Shown one piece after another: positions 6,202-9,238 of a stretch of DNA of 9,238 bases; the stretch's first letter is position 1, and each line of letters opens with the position of its first letter. Source of the DNA: Acutalibacter sp. (lineage in GTDB: Bacteria > Bacillota > Clostridia > Oscillospirales > Acutalibacteraceae); the NCBI GenBank assembly GCA_022801475.1, contig JAAWSH010000047.1, positions 1 through 9,238 on the forward strand, written 5' to 3'. The notes beneath the pieces were generated by a model. The model was given only the letters and a program-made list of their open reading frames with translations. It did not search any database and had not been told where the DNA came from. The translations under genes and the position numbers were made by a program.

Positions 6202-6630
6202 CTAGTCCCGCAGGGGCATGCCGTTGCCATCCACGTTAATAGAGCCGGTAAGGAGCATAATGCCTTCTACCAGGCCCCAAATAGTCATGCCAAGAGTAGC
6301 TACTCCGCAGGTAAGCATACCTCCCAGCAGGCTGACCAATAGCTGAATGACCGCTTTTTTGGTGTAGCCTAAGTAGAAGTTATGAACACCTAAACCGCCC
6401 AGGAAAATGCCCAAAAGTCCTGCGGCCAGTTTGGACTTGGCGCCTACCATGCCAGGGGCTCCCATAGGAGCGGCCAGAGAGACGCCGCACTTAACACATA
6501 CAGCGGCCTGGGGGCCTGTGGGGTTGCCACAGTTAGGACAATAATTAAAGCCAGTGCCAGTCTTAACGCCACAGTTGGTACAAACAAAAGCGTTGGGATC
6601 TACAGGATTTCCACAGTGTCTGCAATACAT
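6202..6630 (-). CDS. TM2 domain membrane protein with two N-terminal zinc ribbons
   Basis: The 142-residue product has two short zinc-ribbon modules: C3-x2-C6 with C17-x2-C20, and C31-x2-C34 with C45-x2-C48. A short Ala/Gly/Pro linker (about 51-64) joins them to a TM2 domain. The domain is recognised by KSKLAAGLLGIFLGGLGVHNFYLGY (residues 65-89, here given across the motif core GVHNFYLG) and the closing WGLVEGIMLLTG. Hydrophobic segments lie at about 68-82, 93-110 and 112-127. The protein should therefore sit in the cytoplasmic membrane, with the ribbons probably on the inner face. The family's function is unknown. The start ATG (6628-6630) has AAGGAG eight bases upstream (6639-6644). It is a single-gene unit with its own extended -10 promoter and the shared terminator at 6140-6174. 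It is transcribed away from the GH42 gene. Confidence 0.9.
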   Translation of the reverse strand: MYCRHCGNPVDPNAFVCTNCGVKTGTGFNYCPNCGNPTGPQAAVCVKCGVSLAAPMGAPGMVGAKSKLAAGLLGIFLGGLGVHNFYLGYTKKAVIQLLVSLLGGMLTCGVATLGMTIWGLVEGIMLLTGSINVDGNGMPLRD

Positions 6631-6659
6631 ACCATTTACTCCTTACCTCATTTTTTACC

Positions 6660-6688
6660 ATTTTAACATGAAGTTCACCATAATGCAA
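6660..6688 (-). promoter_or_regulatory. Extended -10 sigma-A promoter for the TM2 gene
   Basis: On the minus strand, TTGCAT (6683-6688) lies 17 bases before TAAAAT (6660-6665), and TG is present one base ahead of the -10 (6667-6668), forming TGTTAAAAT. Transcription should start near 6653, giving a leader of about 23 bases that carries the AAGGAG site. The -35 matches consensus at only three of six bases, and the TG compensates for this. Confidence 0.6.
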
Positions 6689-6740
6689 CACAAAGCTGTA
6701 AATTTTACAAATGGATTTTTGTATCCAGCCTTTTTGATGT

Positions 6741-6812
6741 GGACCCAAGGTCCGTGCTGATAATCAATATAATAAACCTATGACATAGTGGTTAAAAAAT
6801 TCTTCCCTAGGG
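6741..6812. promoter_or_regulatory. Palindromes in the divergent TM2/GH42 intergenic region, candidate operators
   Basis: Three perfect palindromes lie between the two divergent promoters: GGACC-caa-GGTCC (6741-6753), CTATG-a-CATAG (6778-6788), and CCCTAGGG (6805-6812), which abuts the -35 of the rightward promoter. None matches a regulator box that I recognise, such as a LacI/CcpA cre site. Short palindromes arise by chance, so operator function is only inferred from position. Confidence 0.3.
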
Positions 6813-6813
6813 C

Positions 6814-6842
6814 TTGAAAGAGGGGGAGGTTTGTGCCATAAT
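6814..6842 (+). promoter_or_regulatory. Sigma-A promoter for the GH42 gene, with a direct repeat over the -10
   Basis: TTGAAA (6814-6819) and CATAAT (6837-6842), each five of six to consensus, are 17 bases apart, with TG at 6834-6835 as an extended -10. The start should fall near 6849, leaving a leader of about 86 bases. That leader contains the hairpin GGCAG-tcatc-CTGCC (6876-6890) ahead of the AGAAAGGA ribosome site (6918-6925). The -10 lies inside the direct repeat CCATAAT (6836-6842 and 6845-6851, period nine bases), which could be a regulator site. Confidence 0.7.
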
Positions 6843-6934
6843 TACCATAATGACCTATTGTCCAATTAGCATGTAGGCAGTCATCCTGCCGGAAAAAGAA
6901 AAAATCCCCTGTGACGCAGAAAGGAATTAAGACT

Positions 6935-8941
6935 ATGAAAGCACCCTTTACCCGTATTTTGTACGGCGGAGACTATAACCCCAATCAGTGGCCCCGGGAG
7001 GTTTGGGAAGAGGATATGCGGCTGTTCCAAAAGGCTGGCATTAACTCCGCCACCGTGAATGTGTTCTCCTGGGCCAAGATCCAGCCCAGTGAGGAAACTT
7101 ATGATTTTACCGAGCTGGACACCGTGATTGATAGGCTCAGCCAAGAAAACATTGACATTGTCTTAGCCACTGCTACCGGGGCTATGCCCGCTTGGCTGGT
7201 AAAGCGCTATCCTGAAGTTACCCGGGTGGACTTTGACGGCCGCCGCCACAAGTTTGGCCAGCGGCACAACCATTGCCCCAATAGCCTGGTCTATCAGAAA
7301 TTTTCCCGTAAGCTGGCCGGAGAGCTGGCCCGCCGTTACGGCGGCAACCCCCACGTGGTGTGCTGGCATATCTGCAACGAATATAATACTGGCTGCTACT
7401 GTGAAAACTGCGAAAAGGCCTTCCGGGTATGGCTGCGGGAGAAGTATGGTAGTTTAGAAGCAGTAAATAAAGCCTGGAACACCGAGTTTTGGGGTCATAC
7501 CTTTTATGACTGGGACGAGATCGTGGCGCCCAACAATCTCTCGGAGGGAATGGGTACAGAATGGAGCCATAAGACTGCCTTTGCGGGCGTCTCTATTGAC
7601 TATGACCGCTTTCTCTCGGACAGTCTGCTGGAAAACTATAAATTGGAGCGGGACGCTATCCGGGAGTTCGACCCAGAAACCCCCATCACCACGAACTTGA
7701 TGGGTACCTATAAGGGCCTGGATTACTTCAAATGGGCCAAGGAGATGGACCTGGTCAGTTGGGACAACTATCCGGCCTATAATACCCCCTGGAGCCTGAC
7801 AGCCATGCGCCACGACCTGATGCGGGGGCTAAAGGATCAACCCTTTATGCTGATGGAACAGACCCCCAGCCAGCAAAACTGGCAGGCCTATAACTCTCTC
7901 AAGCGTCCGGGCCAGATGCGTGTCCAAAGCTATCAGACCATTGCCCATGGGGCGGATACCATCCAGTTCTTCCAGCTGCGGCGGTCTGTGGGGGGGTGTG
8001 AGAAGTTCCACGGAGCGGTAATTAGCCACTCCGGCAGTGAAGAGACCAGGGTGTTTCAGGAGGTTTCCCAGCTGGGGGCAGAGCTGAAAGCCCTGGGCAG
8101 CGAGATTCTGGGCGCAGCCAGCCCGGCTCAGGTGGGGATTCTCTTTGACTGGGACAATTACTGGGCCCTAGAATATACCAGCGGGCCCACTGTGGATCTG
8201 CGGTATGAGGACCAGATTCACCAGTATTACCGGTACTTTTATGAGCGGCACATCCCGGTGGACATGGTGCCTGTGGACGGAGATTTTTCTAAGTATAAGG
8301 TCATCGCCGCACCAGTACTGTATATGGTGAAAGAGGGGATGGCTGAAGCTTTGAAACAGTTTGTAAAGGGGGGCGGCGTGCTGGTTACAGGCTTTATGAG
8401 CGGCATTGTGGACCAAAGCGACAACGTGCATCTGGGCGGCTACCCGGGGCCCCTGCGGAAGCTGTGCGGCGTGTGGGCCGAAGAGATTGACGCTTTGGCC
8501 CCAGAGCAGAGCAACACTCTGCGCTTTACCGATGGAGAAGAGGCCAAATGCGGCCTGCTGTGCGACATTCTCCATTTAGAGGGAGCCCAGGCCCTGGCTC
8601 ATTATGGGGAAGACTTTTATGCAGGTACGCCCGCAGTCACTAAAAATCAATATGGTAAGGGCGCTGTCTACTATGTAGGTACTCAACCAGACCGGACAGG
8701 CCTGTCTCTAGTGCTGGACCAGCTGGCAAAAGACGCGGGGGTGGCGTCCCTGGTCCCAGACCAAACTCAGCTGGAAATTACCCGGCGGGTAAAGGAAGGC
8801 CAGGAGTACTGGTTTATCCTGAATCTCACCGGCAGGCCTCAGCCTGCCCCGAAGAGCTTTACGGGAGAGACGGACCTGCTTACCGGTAAAGAAGTGGGGG
8901 GCCAGTTGAATGGTTTTGATGCCCTGCTGGTGCGACGCTGA
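6935..8941 (+). CDS. Beta-galactosidase, glycoside hydrolase family 42
   Basis: GH42 enzymes hydrolyse terminal beta-D-galactosyl residues from lactose-like or plant galactan oligosaccharides with retention. The 668-residue product shows the typical order: a TIM barrel (1 to about 390), beginning YGGDYNPNQWP and FSWAKIQPSEETYDF; a flavodoxin-like trimerisation domain (about 397-610, VGILFDWDNYWALEY); and a small beta C-terminal domain (about 612-668). The acid/base is E149 in CNEYNTG and the nucleophile is E308 in LMEQTPSQQNW. C114, C154, C156 and C159 (HNHC, CYCENC) match the zinc cluster of the family. There is no signal peptide, so it should act in the cytoplasm on imported sugars. ATG 6935 was chosen over GTG 6911 because AGAAAGGA (6918-6925) lies nine bases before it. 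The next gene follows after 19 bases, so they are likely cotranscribed. Galactan or host-glycan use rather than lactose is possible. Confidence 0.96.
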   Translation: MKAPFTRILYGGDYNPNQWPREVWEEDMRLFQKAGINSATVNVFSWAKIQPSEETYDFTELDTVIDRLSQENIDIVLATATGAMPAWLVKRYPEVTRVDFDGRRHKFGQRHNHCPNSLVYQKFSRKLAGELARRYGGNPHVVCWHICNEYNTGCYCENCEKAFRVWLREKYGSLEAVNKAWNTEFWGHTFYDWDEIVAPNNLSEGMGTEWSHKTAFAGVSIDYDRFLSDSLLENYKLERDAIREFDPETPITTNLMGTYKGLDYFKWAKEMDLVSWDNYPAYNTPWSLTAMRHDLMRGLKDQPFMLMEQTPSQQNWQAYNSLKRPGQMRVQSYQTIAHGADTIQFFQLRRSVGGCEKFHGAVISHSGSEETRVFQEVSQLGAELKALGSEILGAASPAQVGILFDWDNYWALEYTSGPTVDLRYEDQIHQYYRYFYERHIPVDMVPVDGDFSKYKVIAAPVLYMVKEGMAEALKQFVKGGGVLVTGFMSGIVDQSDNVHLGGYPGPLRKLCGVWAEEIDALAPEQSNTLRFTDGEEAKCGLLCDILHLEGAQALAHYGEDFYAGTPAVTKNQYGKGAVYYVGTQPDRTGLSLVLDQLAKDAGVASLVPDQTQLEITRRVKEGQEYWFILNLTGRPQPAPKSFTGETDLLTGKEVGGQLNGFDALLVRR

Positions 8942-8960
8942 AGGCGGGGATGGAATTTTT

Positions 8961-9238
8961 ATGAAAGTACTGTTAATTCTAGTGGATGGCATGCGCCCAG
9001 ACGCTTTGGGTGGCGTGGCGCAGGCCCAGGCCATGCTGGCCCGGTCGGCCGCCAGTCTTTGCGCCCAAACCGTAATGCCCTCGGTAACCCTGCCCTGCCA
9101 TATGTCCCTGTTCCACAGCGTCACGCCTCAGCGCCACGGCACCACCACAAATACCTACGCCCCCCAAGTGCGGCCCGTGCGGGGGCTGTGTGAGGTGCTG
9201 GCCGCGGCTGGCAAGCGCTGCTCCCGCGGACAAACTCC
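8961..9238 (+). CDS. Alkaline phosphatase superfamily phosphodiesterase/nucleotide pyrophosphatase (3' truncated by window edge)
   Basis: The frame starts at ATG 8961 and stays open for 92 codons to the window end, so only the N-terminal part is seen. It begins MKVLLILVDGMRPDAL, the first strand plus metal ligand (D9) of the type I phosphodiesterase/nucleotide pyrophosphatase branch. MPSVTLPCHMSL matches the active-site segment, with T43 as the expected nucleophile. RHGTTTNTY (H59, N64) matches the HG-x3-N segment that follows in the family. There is no signal peptide, so it is probably cytoplasmic. A GGGGA lies 10 bases upstream (8946-8950). The gap to the GH42 stop is 19 bases with no terminator, which suggests one transcript. 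The substrate cannot be told: nucleotide-sugar, phosphodiester or sulfate-like substrates all occur in the superfamily. Confidence 0.85.
   Translation, partial: MKVLLILVDGMRPDALGGVAQAQAMLARSAASLCAQTVMPSVTLPCHMSLFHSVTPQRHGTTTNTYAPQVRPVRGLCEVLAAAGKRCSRGQT

Noticed and set aside
6554..6760. Plus-strand open frame overlapping the start of the TM2 gene
   Set aside because: It lies opposite the zinc-ribbon codons and the leftward promoter, has no ribosome site and shows no motif.

Overview
The window reads as chromosomal sequence of a low-to-mid GC Gram-positive anaerobe of the class Clostridia, most likely a gut Oscillospirales (Oscillospiraceae/Ruminococcaceae-like) organism. Three things point there: the greA-lysS gene order, a SleB/CwlJ-family wall hydrolase, and gut-type GH3 and GH42 glycosidases with AGAAAGGA-type Shine-Dalgarno sites. 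By eye the GC content is in the 50s and even across the window. I see no insertion sequence, phage gene, CRISPR array, tRNA or rRNA.

Layout. Positions 1-1992 hold the 3' part of a GH3 beta-glucosidase whose N-terminus lies outside the window. A 206-bp GC-rich, palindrome-rich intergenic block follows (1993-2198), then luxS (2199-2660). After a structured leader comes a secreted SleB-type cell wall hydrolase (2917-3600) that ends in a strong terminator. A full-consensus sigma-A promoter (3665-3693) then starts a housekeeping unit, greA (3812-4297) and lysS (4480-5979). Next is a 220-bp hairpin-rich spacer closed by a bidirectional terminator (6140-6174), shared with a leftward gene for a double-zinc-ribbon TM2 membrane protein (6202-6630). 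A roughly 300-bp divergent promoter region separates that gene from a GH42 beta-galactosidase (6935-8941). Nineteen bases after the galactosidase begins an alkaline-phosphatase-superfamily phosphodiesterase/pyrophosphatase gene (8961 onward), cut by the window end.

How the genes work together. The two glycosidases suggest scavenging of plant or host glycans: GH3 removes terminal beta-glucosyl-type residues and GH42 removes terminal beta-galactosyl residues. They are separate units at opposite ends of the window, with no transporter or regulator between them. LuxS recycles S-ribosylhomocysteine in the activated methyl cycle and releases the AI-2 precursor. GreA and LysS are core transcription and translation functions that probably share a transcript.

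Assessment. The coding content is mostly well-known families, and I do not see a convincing undescribed multi-gene system. The parts worth a second look are non-coding: the block before luxS, the tandem hairpins after lysS, the layered repeats at the GH42 promoter and the folded leader of the wall hydrolase. The pairing of a GH42 enzyme with a phosphodiesterase is also worth checking.
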